A stretch of DNA of 64,000 bases from Leptospira congkakensis (lineage in GTDB: Bacteria; Spirochaetota; Leptospiria; Leptospirales; Leptospiraceae), in the NCBI RefSeq assembly GCF_004770265.1, contig NZ_RQGQ01000017.1:769228-833227 (forward strand), read 5' to 3'. Of the stretch, positions 16,808-26,082 are shown piece by piece. The position numbers and the translations under genes are program-made. Every line of letters starts with the position of its first letter. Positions within the stretch are counted from its first letter, which is position 1. Under the pieces are notes generated by a model. That model made no database searches and had not been told where the DNA came from. It saw nothing but the letters and a program-made list of their open reading frames with translations.

Positions 16808-17860
16808 TCACAACAATCCAGAACTTTCCATTTGATTGACATGATCCATAAATGTATCTTTTAACGGGCGATAGGTGAGTCCTAGATCCGTTTTGCTAAA
16901 TTCATTATTTAAGTTTAACGGTTGGCCAATATTATTTTTTGTATAACCCCAAGATAATCCAAAAAAAGGACCAATCACATATACAAGTGCCTTTGGAAGA
17001 GTCCCCGTTGGAACGGAATATTTGTTTCCAAAATTTTCTTTAATGATTTTTGCAACACCTAACATCGGTATTACTTCTGCGGAAGTGATATGTCTTCCCT
17101 TTGCACTTGGAGTAAATCCTGCTAAGATATGTGCCTTTGCAACATCTCTAACATCAACAAATCCCATTTTTGTATCCGGGACACCAGTGCGGAAAACTCC
17201 CTTTAACATATTTTTCATAAACTCAACGCTAGTTCCATCCATACGTTTGGAAAGCGAAGGTCCCATCACAAATGATGGATTGATCACAACTAAATCCCAA
17301 CGAGATTGTTTTTTCTGAATTTCCCAAGCTTCTTTTTCAGCTAAAGTTTTGGAATAAGCATAAGGTTGGTGGTTGAGATTACTGGTAATGTTCCAATGAT
17401 CTTCCGTAAACGTCTGGTTCGGAACTTGTAAAGAATCAATATTGTCCCCATGAATCGCTGCCACACTCGAAGTTAAAACAACTCGTTTAACGGAAGGTAT
17501 ACGATTACAAGATTCAAGAACATTCCTGGTTCCTTTTAAAGCAGGATCAATCAATTGTTTTTGTGCATCTTTGACACCGGCAACAAAAAATGGGGAAGCC
17601 GTATGGATCACAAGTTCGGCGCCTTCAATGGTTTTGTCAAAACTTCCATCCAATAGAAGATCCGCCTCGAACAAATTCAAATGATCCGGATACTTTTCAT
17701 TTAACTCTAATAAATGGCCAATTTTAGAAATATCTTTGAGACTGCGAACCGTCGCCCTCACTTTCTTTCCATCTTCTAACAAATATTTAACGATCCAAGA
17801 CGCAATGTATCCTGAACCTCCAGTGACAACAACGGGTAATTCTGAATTAATAGATTTCAT
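16808..17860 (-). CDS. NAD(P)-dependent epimerase/reductase (extended SDR, dihydroflavonol reductase-like)
   Basis: A 350-residue extended short-chain dehydrogenase. The cofactor motif [20 protein letters not shown] lies at the N-terminus, and the catalytic [13 protein letters not shown] gives Y-x-x-x-[11 protein letters not shown] supplies the upstream Ser. This arrangement and the length match DFR/cinnamoyl-CoA reductase-like NADPH reductases, acting on a carbonyl substrate that cannot be named. A longer frame starts at 18079, but the extra 73 residues are translated repeat DNA rich in Arg, Cys and Phe, so ATG at 17860 is chosen. It is a stand-alone gene divergent from the lipoprotein hydrolase at 18181. 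Confidence 0.9.
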   Translation of the reverse strand: MKSINSELPVVVTGGSGYIASWIVKYLLEDGKKVRATVRSLKDISKIGHLLELNEKYPDHLNLFEADLLLDGSFDKTIEGAELVIHTASPFFVAGVKDAQKQLIDPALKGTRNVLESCNRIPSVKRVVLTSSVAAIHGDNIDSLQVPNQTFTEDHWNITSNLNHQPYAYSKTLAEKEAWEIQKKQSRWDLVVINPSFVMGPSLSKRMDGTSVEFMKNMLKGVFRTGVPDTKMGFVDVRDVAKAHILAGFTPSAKGRHITSAEVIPMLGVAKIIKENFGNKYSVPTGTLPKALVYVIGPFFGLSWGYTKNNIGQPLNLNNEFSKTDLGLTYRPLKDTFMDHVNQMESSGLL

Positions 17861-18180
17861 ATTGAGTTTTAGACTAAGTTCCAACCTATGTTGCAAACAA
17901 ATCCAAAAGAATCTGTCAAAACAGAAATCAAATCTCCAACCATCCCTACAAAAACAAAAATTAAATCCTTCTGAATCTATCATTCTATTTCTGTTCTTTT
18001 TTGGGCGAAGCCCTGTGGGCCCGGGCTTTTTCGGAGTCCGCGTTCGCTCCCGTCTCTGGTTTGCGCACATTGTGCACACCCAGAGACCAAGTCCTACAAA
18101 TCCCTTTCGCTAAAATCGAATCTTTTATAAAACTATAAATGGTTTGCCACCATTGTTTCTTTGGATTAGGTTTGGTGGTT
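17861..18180. repeat. intergenic region with a structured repeat (minus orientation)
   Basis: About 320 bases without a believable gene. The middle (about 18000-18110) is GC-rich. It holds a stem GTCTCTGG (18052-18059) and CCAGAGAC (18080-18087) with a GTGCAC-containing loop. Read on the minus strand it matches the element at 51670-51760: ACTTGGTCTC, hairpin, GAGACGGGAGCG, then CTCCG and AGCCCGG. Promoters for the two divergent neighbours must flank it. Confidence 0.55.
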
Positions 18181-19212
18181 ATGACAGAGAAAACCAAACT
18201 TCTTAAAAAACAAAATCTTTCCTTAGTCCTTCTCTATGTTTCCTTCATTTTCTTTTTTTCCCATTGTGCCCTTCGTTCTTCTGGAAATCTAAACCATTAC
18301 GATACCTATTTCCCACATGAAAGTAAATCAAACCTCATACCGAAAGGAAAAGTGCGAGTCACTTTCCTTGGAACCTCCTCCATATTGTTAGATGATGGAG
18401 AAACACAAATTTTAACAGATGGATTTTTTTCAAGACCATCAATATGGAAAACTGCATTTTCCAAAATAGAATCTAATCCAATCATCGTTTCTTCAGTCAT
18501 CGAAAGGGCAAATATCAACCGATTGGGAGCCATATTTGTTTGCCATTCACATTATGATCATGTAATGGATTCTCCACTTGTCGCCAAACATACAAAGGCG
18601 AAGTTATTTGGTTCTTCTTCTACTCTCAATGTAGGAACAGGCGCCGGGCTTACTAGTGAACAAATGCAAAAGTTTGTACCAGGTAAACCGATTACAATCG
18701 GAAAGTTTACCATCACTGTTTTGGAATCCAAACACACTCCTCCTTTTCGTATCCTTGGGAAAACAAATGCAACAGATCCCAACCATCCAAACATTGAAAC
18801 ACCTCTCGTCCAACCCGTAAAAGCTTTGGACTTTATCGAAGGAGGTACTTTTGATTTTTTCATCCAACATGGGAAAAATAAAATTTTGATTAAAAGTAGT
18901 ACAAACTTTGTAGAGGGAGCACTGGACAAACTGCAGGCCGATGTTTTGTTTTTAGGAATTGCTCAACTTTCCCTACAACCCACTGCCTTTCAAGATGAGT
19001 ATTACAAACAGACAGTGCAGACTTTAAAACCCAAACTACTCATACCCATTCATTGGGATAATTTTTTCAAACCGCTTTCAGAACCATTAGAACCCAATCT
19101 GAAACTTGGGGATGATTTTGATGGAAATATGAAATATATTTTAAATAGAACGGAAAAAGAAAAGATAGAGGTAAAGTTATTACAAGGTTTTGAAACTATC
19201 GATTTGTTTTAG
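18181..19212 (+). CDS. MBL-fold metallo-hydrolase lipoprotein
   Basis: A 343-residue protein from ATG at 18181 (a longer frame from 18139 lacks a ribosome-binding site and a sensible signal peptide). A Lys-rich start, a hydrophobic core and the lipobox-like FFSHC indicate an exported lipoprotein. The metallo-beta-lactamase motif is HSHYDHVMD, and later His residues occur in ESKHTPPF and IPIHWDNFF, matching the UlaG/RomA-like branch, which includes phosphodiesterases such as NAPE-PLD. It is therefore probably a zinc hydrolase at the periplasmic face. No neighbouring gene indicates the substrate. Confidence 0.82.
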   Translation: MTEKTKLLKKQNLSLVLLYVSFIFFFSHCALRSSGNLNHYDTYFPHESKSNLIPKGKVRVTFLGTSSILLDDGETQILTDGFFSRPSIWKTAFSKIESNPIIVSSVIERANINRLGAIFVCHSHYDHVMDSPLVAKHTKAKLFGSSSTLNVGTGAGLTSEQMQKFVPGKPITIGKFTITVLESKHTPPFRILGKTNATDPNHPNIETPLVQPVKALDFIEGGTFDFFIQHGKNKILIKSSTNFVEGALDKLQADVLFLGIAQLSLQPTAFQDEYYKQTVQTLKPKLLIPIHWDNFFKPLSEPLEPNLKLGDDFDGNMKYILNRTEKEKIEVKLLQGFETIDLF

Positions 19213-19291
19213 AGAAATTACTGGAAACCTGTTCGAATCCTATCGATCTCGTTTTTTTAGTAGCGGGAAGAGGGGTTCTTCTTTTCAAAAA

Positions 19292-19309
19292 TTTTAACTT
19301 AAGTTAAAA
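19292..19309. promoter_or_regulatory. 18-base perfect palindrome upstream of the DJ-1/PfpI gene
   Basis: TTTTAACTTAAGTTAAAA is a perfect inverted repeat, and a further half-site AAGTTAAA follows at 19312-19319. It lies about 90 bases before the start of the DJ-1-like gene. Between them is a hairpin, GAGTCC to GGACTC, around 19343-19371. It is a plausible regulator-binding site; the protein is not known, although a Crp-type regulator is encoded just downstream. Confidence 0.4.
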
Positions 19310-19397
19310 ATAAGTTAAACATTCATGACCTCTATTAGAAGAGTCCCTATCTTTTGGGTAGAGGACTCATCAAATCTAATCTTTGAGAGTCATCACC

Positions 19398-20312
19398 ATG
19401 CAAAATCCAATTTGGAACCAAAACATTTTTTTTCTTTCCGCTTACAAGATTCTAAAACAATACTTACCCGATCGTTTTGCCATTTTTAAATTACTCCGAG
19501 TACCAATGGTATGGGTCATTTCTATGGTAGTATTCCAATCTTCTCTTTTTGCAAATTCAGAACCAAAACCAAAAGTTTTAATTGTGATGAGTGCTGCGAG
19601 TACACTTTTGTTAGATGAAAGTTTTGATCATCCCACTGGAGTGTTCTTAAATGAACTTGCCCATCCTGCCATTCGTTTGAACCAATCCGGTTTTGATTTA
19701 GAGTTTGCCACACCCAATGGCAAAAAGGTTACATTTGATCCAGAAAGTTTAAAAGATAAATACTGGAATTCGAAAGAAGAAAAAGAAGAAGCCATTCGTT
19801 TTTTAACTTCACTCAATTCCTTTCAAAAACCAATCTCACTCGAACTTGCCATCCAAAAGAATCAAAGTTATGTAGGTTTACTCATTCCTGGTGGACAAGG
19901 ACTGATGAGTGACTTGTTGTATGATACAAATCTTCCCATTTTACTTTCCATATTTCAAAAACAGGAAAAAACAATCGGTTTGGTTTGCCATGCACCAGCT
20001 TTGTTACTCACACTTCCTTCCGGTTCTAAGGGAGAAGGATTTTTATTTCATGGTTATCGTGTGAATTCTGTTACCAAAATGGAAGAATGGTTTATCGAAA
20101 CCTTCGTGATGAAAGGTAAACCTAAAGTTAGAAAAATTTCTGAGTTATTAAAAGGACGAGGAATGTTGTACGAATCTTCTTTTTTTCCTGCAAGCGGATT
20201 TGCCACAAGAGATAGAAACTTAGTCACTTCACAAAATCCATTCTCAGGAGAAGAATTCACCAAATTATACTTAGGTGCAATTAAGGATTCTTTAAAAAAA
20301 TCCTCTTTTTGA
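19398..20312 (+). CDS. DJ-1/PfpI family (Hsp31-like) exported protein
   Basis: About 304 residues from ATG at 19398 (GAGAG upstream); a TTG five codons earlier is an alternative. The class I amidotransferase-like fold is shown by PKVLIVMSAAST, the glutamate-containing ELAHPAIRL stretch, LLIPGGQGLM and the nucleophile elbow GLVCHAPALL with its Cys. This is the layout of Hsp31/YhbO-like DJ-1 proteins, which act on glyoxal-type damage or as chaperones. Unlike most of them it has an N-terminal hydrophobic segment (VPMVWVISMVVFQSSLFA) and so may be exported. It overlaps the convergent Crp-type gene by 32 bases. Confidence 0.82.
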   Translation: MQNPIWNQNIFFLSAYKILKQYLPDRFAIFKLLRVPMVWVISMVVFQSSLFANSEPKPKVLIVMSAASTLLLDESFDHPTGVFLNELAHPAIRLNQSGFDLEFATPNGKKVTFDPESLKDKYWNSKEEKEEAIRFLTSLNSFQKPISLELAIQKNQSYVGLLIPGGQGLMSDLLYDTNLPILLSIFQKQEKTIGLVCHAPALLLTLPSGSKGEGFLFHGYRVNSVTKMEEWFIETFVMKGKPKVRKISELLKGRGMLYESSFFPASGFATRDRNLVTSQNPFSGEEFTKLYLGAIKDSLKKSSF

Positions 20313-20847
20313 TACGGCTGAGCGCCACGTTTGTGATTCCCAAATAGGCAGCTTGGTCTATTTGGGAAATCCGATCTAAAACATGAGAATATTCCTGAAT
20401 GAACTTTTTGTATCTTTTTTCAGGTTCCAGGAGTAAAAAATCTGCGACTCGTTCTTCTTTTTTTAAATACAATTTCGAAAGAAATTGAATGAGAAAATTT
20501 TGATAACCGTTTTCTTTTTCCATTTTTGATTTGAATTCGTTTGCAGTTAACACAATCACTTCACTCGGTTCCATCGTTATGATGGAATAGGGAATGGGTT
20601 GGTTTTCAAAGATACTTGGCAAACTTCCCAAAAGTCCGTCTTCGAAGATAAAGGATTTGATCCATTCCTTTTTCCCATGTTTATAAATGAGTTTGCATCC
20701 ACCACTGACAACCAAACCAACGCTAAATAAAGGAATTCCCTTTTTGGCAAAATATTCCTTTTTCTTTAGTTTGATGGTTTTGCCGTGAGTCATAAAAAAC
20801 TGACGAATTTCTTCGGAACCAAAAACGTTTGGTAACAAAACTTTCAT
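20281..20847 (-). CDS. Crp/Fnr-type cyclic nucleotide-binding regulator
   Basis: A 188-residue regulator with an N-terminal cyclic nucleotide-binding beta-roll (about residues 15-110: YFAKKGIPLFSVGLVVSGG and the SFIFEDGLLGSLPS loop) and a C-terminal helix-turn-helix around ISQIDQAAYLGITNVALSRI. The phosphate-binding RxA cassette of true CRP is not evident, so the effector may differ. Such short Crp proteins are frequent in Leptospira and Bacteroidetes. It is convergent with, and overlaps, the DJ-1 gene by 32 bases and is divergent from the lipoprotein gene at 20984. It may regulate either one. Confidence 0.85.
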   Translation of the reverse strand: MKVLLPNVFGSEEIRQFFMTHGKTIKLKKKEYFAKKGIPLFSVGLVVSGGCKLIYKHGKKEWIKSFIFEDGLLGSLPSIFENQPIPYSIITMEPSEVIVLTANEFKSKMEKENGYQNFLIQFLSKLYLKKEERVADFLLLEPEKRYKKFIQEYSHVLDRISQIDQAAYLGITNVALSRIKKRIFLKNP

Positions 20848-20983
20848 TTGATCTAAGTTTTAAGATCCTTGTTTTTGAAAGCCTGTCTACTGATTCTTTA
20901 TATGATGATCTAAGACAGGTCAATTTTTTACTTGTCTCCGTTGAAAGTGTTCTGGATGATTTGTATCTGCCGAGGTACAACCT

Positions 20984-22276
20984 TTGAAAACATTGCTCCT
21001 AACAATTTTGGTTTTCCTGGTTCTATTTTGTAAAAATAGTCCAATAGAAAATTCCATCGTTATCGAACGAATCCAAGCAGCTTCGTCTGCTGATGGTACA
21101 AGCCCCATCAATGTATTCAAACCTGGCAAATATTGGAAACCAGAATCCAGCTTAGATGGGATTACCATTTTTTTCTCCAATGGAGCCAAATGGAACCAAG
21201 CAGGAAAAACCGACGGACGTTCCTTTTTTAATGAAATTTCTATCGAATGCAAAGACAAAAAAGGATACGTTGCCTTTTATAAAGACGGCAGTTATGCGAC
21301 AAATTTTGACTGCTCTAAAGAAACTCCACAAAAAATAAGATCCAATGGAGTTCACGTAATTTATCTATTACCGGAATCAGGGAATGGAATCCAAACGGTT
21401 TCATTTTTCCAAAATGGTAAAAAATTGGATGTAGTTTATCCGGAACCCATCGTTGGCCAAGTCACTGCTAGTAGCACACTTCCTAATTATCCCGCATATA
21501 GTTTGTTTGATGGTAGTATCGATTTTGCTTGGGTGGAAGGCGCTAAAGAAAATGGAGAAGGTGAATCTTTTCAAATTGAATTAGAAGACAATATCGATTT
21601 ATCAGGTTTGGAAATATTTAACGGTTATCAAAGATTAGATGCTTTGTTTTTTAAAAATGGATCGGTGACTGAATTAACTGTATCCAATGAATCAGACTCT
21701 TTTCCTATCAAAATTGCAGACAAACAAGGTGGTCAAAGAATATTTTTCCCAAAAACTTTATCAGGAAAAAAGTTTACATTCACCATCCAAAAAGTGCGAC
21801 CAGGAAAAACTTGGAAAGACACTGTCATCGCTGAGATCATCTTACTTGGAGAAAAAGGAAAACGATTTACAGTAGTTGATAAAAATGCTGATGAATTCAA
21901 ACAGTCCATCCTGTCGAAAACTAAAAACACCATTCTCTCTATCATAGTCAATAAAGCAGTGTTCGGTGATGTTTCGGAAGGTAGATTGGATTATGTATTT
22001 CGTTCGAATGGTTCCTTCGTCATTTGGAAAGATGATGTGTCTGAAAAAAGAGTATTAGATGGAAATTGGGTTTTGTTAGAAGCATCTCCAACTGAGGCCA
22101 AAATTAAAATCTTTGGCAGGGATCACAAGGTTGTCACACAGAGTTTAGATTCCAATAGTCCTTATGCAGAAACAACGAATGCGGAATCTACTATCATCTT
22201 TGGTGATACACTTATTGTAAAAAAGTCTGCCAATGGCTTGCAGATGATTGGCAAAAAAGTCCAAATCTCCAACTAA
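20984..22276 (+). CDS. lipoprotein with NADase-type glycan-binding domain
   Basis: A 430-residue lipoprotein beginning at TTG 20984, supported by GAGG eight bases upstream. The signal peptide LLLTILVFLVLFCK ends in a lipobox Cys. Residues ~160-290 look like the discoidin/NADase-type glycan-binding fold: VTASSTLPNYPAYSLFDGS, WVEGAKENGEGESFQIELE, then the ISLSG-like DLSGLEIFNGYQ strand. This domain is common in leptospiral surface proteins and is thought to bind sugars. The C-terminal part is unassigned. The next gene continues in the same frame immediately after this stop. It is divergent from the Crp gene and may be controlled by it. Confidence 0.78.
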   Translation: MKTLLLTILVFLVLFCKNSPIENSIVIERIQAASSADGTSPINVFKPGKYWKPESSLDGITIFFSNGAKWNQAGKTDGRSFFNEISIECKDKKGYVAFYKDGSYATNFDCSKETPQKIRSNGVHVIYLLPESGNGIQTVSFFQNGKKLDVVYPEPIVGQVTASSTLPNYPAYSLFDGSIDFAWVEGAKENGEGESFQIELEDNIDLSGLEIFNGYQRLDALFFKNGSVTELTVSNESDSFPIKIADKQGGQRIFFPKTLSGKKFTFTIQKVRPGKTWKDTVIAEIILLGEKGKRFTVVDKNADEFKQSILSKTKNTILSIIVNKAVFGDVSEGRLDYVFRSNGSFVIWKDDVSEKRVLDGNWVLLEASPTEAKIKIFGRDHKVVTQSLDSNSPYAETTNAESTIIFGDTLIVKKSANGLQMIGKKVQISN

Positions 22277-22282
22277 ATCCCA

Positions 22283-23707
22283 TTGTTCGGTAAGGATATT
22301 TATTGGTATGGTGTCCAAGCAATTTCTCTCTTAGAAACAGGGAAATTGCATTCGCCAGACCATTCTCCCGTTTTTCATATCGTCGCTTTTTTGTTTCAGA
22401 TCTTCGGTGTGAGTGACGAATCTTTATTTGTTTTTCAGGTGATAACGACCGTTTGGCTCATATTTTCTCTCTTCGTCGCTCGGAGTTTATTCCTTGCTGC
22501 AAAGGAAAGCCAAGACCCAATAATCAATTTTTTTCCCAGTGACAATACGCAAACCAACGCTAACGACAATCGAAACGAGGATCTATCCATAAGTGTAAAA
22601 AAAAGGATTGGGATCTTTTATTTGGGACTGCCTAGTATTTTGGTTTTTGTTTTAGGTTTTTTATATCCCAAACAAAGTTGGGCTTTAGGATTTTTGATTC
22701 TTAGTATTGGTTGTTATTTTACAGCTACGATAAAACCAAAACCACAAGTAATACCAACGATTCCTTTTTTATCATCTTTGGTATTTGATTTTCGGCATAT
22801 CATTTCTGGAATTTTCTTTTTATTTGCCCTTTGGTTTCATCCGATGGTGGCTCTTTTTGGATTTGGAATTTTGGTTTTCTATTGGATACCTGAAAAATTC
22901 TATCCAGTGATTTTCTGTTTTGCCATCATCCTTCCTTTTTTACTCCCTCAAAATCCGAATGGAAGGTTTTATAGTGATAAAGAAAATTTTCCATTGTCCG
23001 CAGCATTCGCGTTAGCTGGTTTTGGAATCCTTTGGGACTGGGCTTTTTTTATATTTGGAAAATCCGAACCTAAACATAAAAAAATACGAAAGGCCTTGGC
23101 TTTCTTTGGATTTTTACTTCTTTTACCAATCTTTCATTTTGCAGACATACAATACCGAATTCTTTTGAGTTTGATTCTTGTGGTTCAGATCTTTTTGGTT
23201 TGGAATCGATTTCAAATTTTGGTTTGGACTATTGGTACAAGTCTTTGGGTTTTTACAGTTTTTACGAGCCCTCATTTATTTAGGTATCCTTATGATCTAA
23301 TGTGGGTACCGGGTGAATCTATGGCTTCAGTCCCTAACAATGGTTTGCTTGTTGCCCACCACGGTTTTTGCGAATACTACCATTTCCAATTTCGAAAAGA
23401 TTGTTTATCTTGGGAACCTGATGATAAGGCAATCTCGGAACTACCAGAAGGCACAGAAATCTACCGAGCTGTTTATGGAATTCGTTATGAGAATTTGCTT
23501 GCAAGTAAGGATGAAAAGAATGGGCCTATTTTTTCTTTTGTTCAACCTTTAGGTGAATACCAACTAGTTTTAGAAAAAGATTGGCAACGTTATCGTTTGT
23601 GGTTAGAAAAAAGAAATTCGAAACTTGTACCTATCGCCAAGTCTTGGAAAAATCCTTACAGACAGCGCCCTGAATTTATAAAGAGAAAACAATCCTATGG
23701 GCTTTAG
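22283..23707 (+). CDS. polytopic membrane protein, GT-C glycosyltransferase-like, possibly 5'-truncated
   Basis: A 474-residue protein with about ten hydrophobic helices and a soluble C-terminus. The opening region, KDIYWYGVQAISLLETGKLH, resembles the first periplasmic loop of GT-C type transferases such as ArnT/PMT relatives, yet the membrane helix that should precede it is missing. The best start is TTG at 22283 with no ribosome-binding site, six bases after the stop of the lipoprotein gene and in the same frame. Either the start lies inside the lipoprotein gene, or a deletion removed the first helix. It overlaps the next gene by 11 bases. Confidence 0.6.
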   Translation: MFGKDIYWYGVQAISLLETGKLHSPDHSPVFHIVAFLFQIFGVSDESLFVFQVITTVWLIFSLFVARSLFLAAKESQDPIINFFPSDNTQTNANDNRNEDLSISVKKRIGIFYLGLPSILVFVLGFLYPKQSWALGFLILSIGCYFTATIKPKPQVIPTIPFLSSLVFDFRHIISGIFFLFALWFHPMVALFGFGILVFYWIPEKFYPVIFCFAIILPFLLPQNPNGRFYSDKENFPLSAAFALAGFGILWDWAFFIFGKSEPKHKKIRKALAFFGFLLLLPIFHFADIQYRILLSLILVVQIFLVWNRFQILVWTIGTSLWVFTVFTSPHLFRYPYDLMWVPGESMASVPNNGLLVAHHGFCEYYHFQFRKDCLSWEPDDKAISELPEGTEIYRAVYGIRYENLLASKDEKNGPIFSFVQPLGEYQLVLEKDWQRYRLWLEKRNSKLVPIAKSWKNPYRQRPEFIKRKQSYGL

Positions 23708-24575
23708 TTCTAAAAGAAAATCAATTCCAGGTATGCATCGAAAGATCAATCGAGGAAACCTTCGACTGTTTTTTGGTAAGATTTATTTCCAATGGAAACG
23801 TTACCTGGTTTGGTTTCTCGAAAGAAAATCCTTTGCGACTACAAGAGTATCCTTGGCAGAGCTAACTCATAACTTTTCTATCTCTATTTTTAAACATAGT
23901 TCTCCCATCTATCGCAAACTCAAAGACGTTCCCATGTATCTCCAAGAGAACAAGAAGGTAAACCTTGGTATCGCCATTTCTAAGTTAGATGGAGTTATTC
24001 TCCAGCCAAACCAAGTTTTTTCGTTTTGGTATCTTGTGGGGAAACCAACAAGGCGCAAAGGATATTTGCCAGGGATGCAACTTAGGAATGGCAGTTTTAT
24101 TGAAAGAACTGGCGGTGGACTTTGCCAGATGGCCAACCTCATTTATTGGATGACTTTACATAGTCCATTAGAAGTAAAAGAGAGGTGGCGGCATAGTTTT
24201 GATATTTTTCCTGATTCCGAAAGAACTCACCCTTTTGGTTCGGGTGCCACTTTGTCCTACAATTATATCGACTTACAAATCAAAAATACAACCAAACAAT
24301 CATTTATATTGCATTTATGGATAGAAGGCGATTTTTTAAAAGGGGAATGGCGTTCCGATGTTGAAATTCCTTTTCTCTACCAAGTTTATGAGTCCTATCA
24401 TGGATTTCATGCAGAACCTTGGGGAGGTTATACAAGAAGGAATACCATCCGCAGAAAAAAAATTTCTAAAGATACGAAAGAAATTTTAGAAGATGAGTTG
24501 GTTACAGAAAATACTGCTTGGATGATGTATGAACCACTGTTAGAATCCAAAGGATCAAGTTCCACAGGTCTCTAG
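23697..24575 (+). CDS. VanW family protein
   Basis: A 292-residue protein with the VanW domain at about residues 75-220. Diagnostic stretches are NLGIAISKLDGVILQPNQVF, FWYLVGKPTRRKGYLPGM and ERTGGGLCQMANLIYW, followed by HSFDIFPDSERTHPFGSGAT. The role of VanW is unknown; it was first found in some vancomycin-resistance clusters and is widely distributed in bacteria without resistance. The N-terminus is basic and has no clear signal peptide. It overlaps the GT-C-like gene by 11 bases, so the two are co-translated and may act on the same envelope polymer. Confidence 0.88.
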   Translation: MGFSSKRKSIPGMHRKINRGNLRLFFGKIYFQWKRYLVWFLERKSFATTRVSLAELTHNFSISIFKHSSPIYRKLKDVPMYLQENKKVNLGIAISKLDGVILQPNQVFSFWYLVGKPTRRKGYLPGMQLRNGSFIERTGGGLCQMANLIYWMTLHSPLEVKERWRHSFDIFPDSERTHPFGSGATLSYNYIDLQIKNTTKQSFILHLWIEGDFLKGEWRSDVEIPFLYQVYESYHGFHAEPWGGYTRRNTIRRKKISKDTKEILEDELVTENTAWMMYEPLLESKGSSSTGL

Positions 24576-24656
24576 TGGGATCAAAATTCATTGATCAGTA
24601 GTTATGTGGAATGCGACAATTTTTATTTTGATGATAAAGCAAACAGGAAGGACAAA

Positions 24657-25610
24657 ATGAAGTTTAAGAAAATTTCTCTATCAAGCAAGTTGGTGATGCT
24701 AATTACGACATTACTATTCCCATTAACCTTCGATACTCAGGCTAAAGATACATCTTTTGATTTAACTAAACCTGTTCTGATTCGACCTTTCGGAGATTCT
24801 ATTACTTATGGTTTTGGTTTTACAGACTGGGGATTCTGTCCTGTCTATTCAATTGGACAGTATATATGTATGCCACCAAATCAAGCTGTTGGAGGTTATC
24901 GAGTTTGGATGACTGAATTTGCACTGACTAACAAAGCATTTACATTTGCTACAGAAGGATATCAAAGTGGAGGTTCCAATACTCAACAGTGGATTACCAA
25001 TACACAAACTCATGATGGATATCCTGGATGGAGAAATGATCAGCTTCTTACAATTGCAAATTATCCGAGTTTCGCTGACATTACTCTCGTCCATGCTGGT
25101 ACAAACGATTTAATCCAAGGAAAATCTCCGAATAATGCGATTATCGATCTATTTAAGGTTGTGAATGCTCTGCTTTCCAATAACCCGAAAACACAAATCT
25201 TTCTAGCAAAGATAATTCGAATTTCACCGGCTGCTGCTACGGTGTTGCCAAATTTTGATACTCTAAGTGGAAACATCAGAAATTACAATCAGCTAATTGA
25301 TAAGTATTGGATCAATACACCACCGTCCCTTAGATCCAGAATTACTTTGGTTGATATGCACCCTATTCTTAATCTTTCACAAGATTATTTTGATTATGTT
25401 CACCCAAGTCCTTTAGGGTATATGAAAATCTCTTGTACTTGGATCAATGCTATCAAAAATCAAAAAACCAATCCAAGTGATCCTTGTAATGGAATCGAAA
25501 CAGATAATATAAAAACAAAAATCCTTCCTTCTGCGGAAGATGTTAAAAATATGAAACCTACGAACGAAGACTTAGAAAAAGTTCTTAATGGAAAGTTTGA
25601 ATTCAAATAA
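24657..25610 (+). CDS. secreted SGNH/GDSL hydrolase
   Basis: A 317-residue protein from ATG at 24657 with AGGAAGGA just upstream; a TTG at 24591 is rejected. A signal peptide (SKLVMLITTLLFPLTFDTQA) precedes the SGNH blocks: block I FGDSITYGFG with the nucleophile Ser, block III HAGTNDLI and block V DYVHPSPLGY with Asp and His. Typical activity is esterase or lipase on acylated sugars or lipids, or removal of acetyl groups from polysaccharide. It sits 81 bases after the VanW gene on the same strand and may belong to the same envelope-related group. Confidence 0.88.
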   Translation: MKFKKISLSSKLVMLITTLLFPLTFDTQAKDTSFDLTKPVLIRPFGDSITYGFGFTDWGFCPVYSIGQYICMPPNQAVGGYRVWMTEFALTNKAFTFATEGYQSGGSNTQQWITNTQTHDGYPGWRNDQLLTIANYPSFADITLVHAGTNDLIQGKSPNNAIIDLFKVVNALLSNNPKTQIFLAKIIRISPAAATVLPNFDTLSGNIRNYNQLIDKYWINTPPSLRSRITLVDMHPILNLSQDYFDYVHPSPLGYMKISCTWINAIKNQKTNPSDPCNGIETDNIKTKILPSAEDVKNMKPTNEDLEKVLNGKFEFK

Positions 25611-26001
25611 TATTTTTGATCAATAATTTTGTTGAATCGCGCACTTTAACTAAATTATGCTAACTTAAATTAGGTCCTTATTTGATCTCTGGTACATAAG
25701 CTTCCTGGATTCGTTTGAATCTGAAAACTTTGTGCCAGTCGTTAAAGTCTCGTTCCAAATTCCGTATTTTTATATTTTGAATCTCCATTTGTTTGCGATG
25801 ATTCTTTATCGATGCCATTCCTCTCTGTAAATGAAATAGCCATTCAATTAAAAGTTCCAAACAAACCCAAATATCCTTCTCGAGTTATGTCAAAATAAAG
25901 TTTTTTTCAGAAACAAACCCAAGAACTTCCCCTAAATTTATCTACCATAAAGGCAATACGATCAGTCTCATAAAAGAACCACCCTGTTAGATGTTTAAAG
26001 T
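25611..26001. other. intergenic stretch before the efflux pump gene
   Basis: About 390 bases of AT-rich sequence. A weak minus-strand frame (25678-25860 from a TTG; inner ATG at 25818) encodes a basic peptide ending AYVPEIK. Its inner ATG has AGAGAGG only one base away, which is too close, so it is not called as a gene. No terminator is visible after the GDSL gene. Confidence 0.3.
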
Positions 26002-26015
26002 TGACCATCTGGTCA
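26002..26015. promoter_or_regulatory. TetR-type operator upstream of the RND pump
   Basis: TGACCA-TC-TGGTCA is a perfect 14-base inverted repeat, 68 bases before the pump ATG. Its form is like the half-sites bound by TetR-family repressors of drug pumps. No tetR gene lies next to it in this window, so the repressor would have to be encoded elsewhere. Function is inferred. Confidence 0.5.
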
Positions 26016-26082
26016 GCGTTGATTTTTATTTGCCTTGCCGAGGACTGGGGAAAATTATGTTTTTAGACCTCTGGAGAATAAG

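Noticed and set aside
17861..18079. N-terminal extension of the SDR reductase
   Set aside because: The 73 extra residues are translated repeat DNA; the Rossmann motif follows directly after ATG at 17860.
25678..25860. Minus-strand frame before the RND gene
   Set aside because: Starts with TTG, the internal ATG has badly spaced ribosome-binding bases, and there is no domain; left as non-coding.
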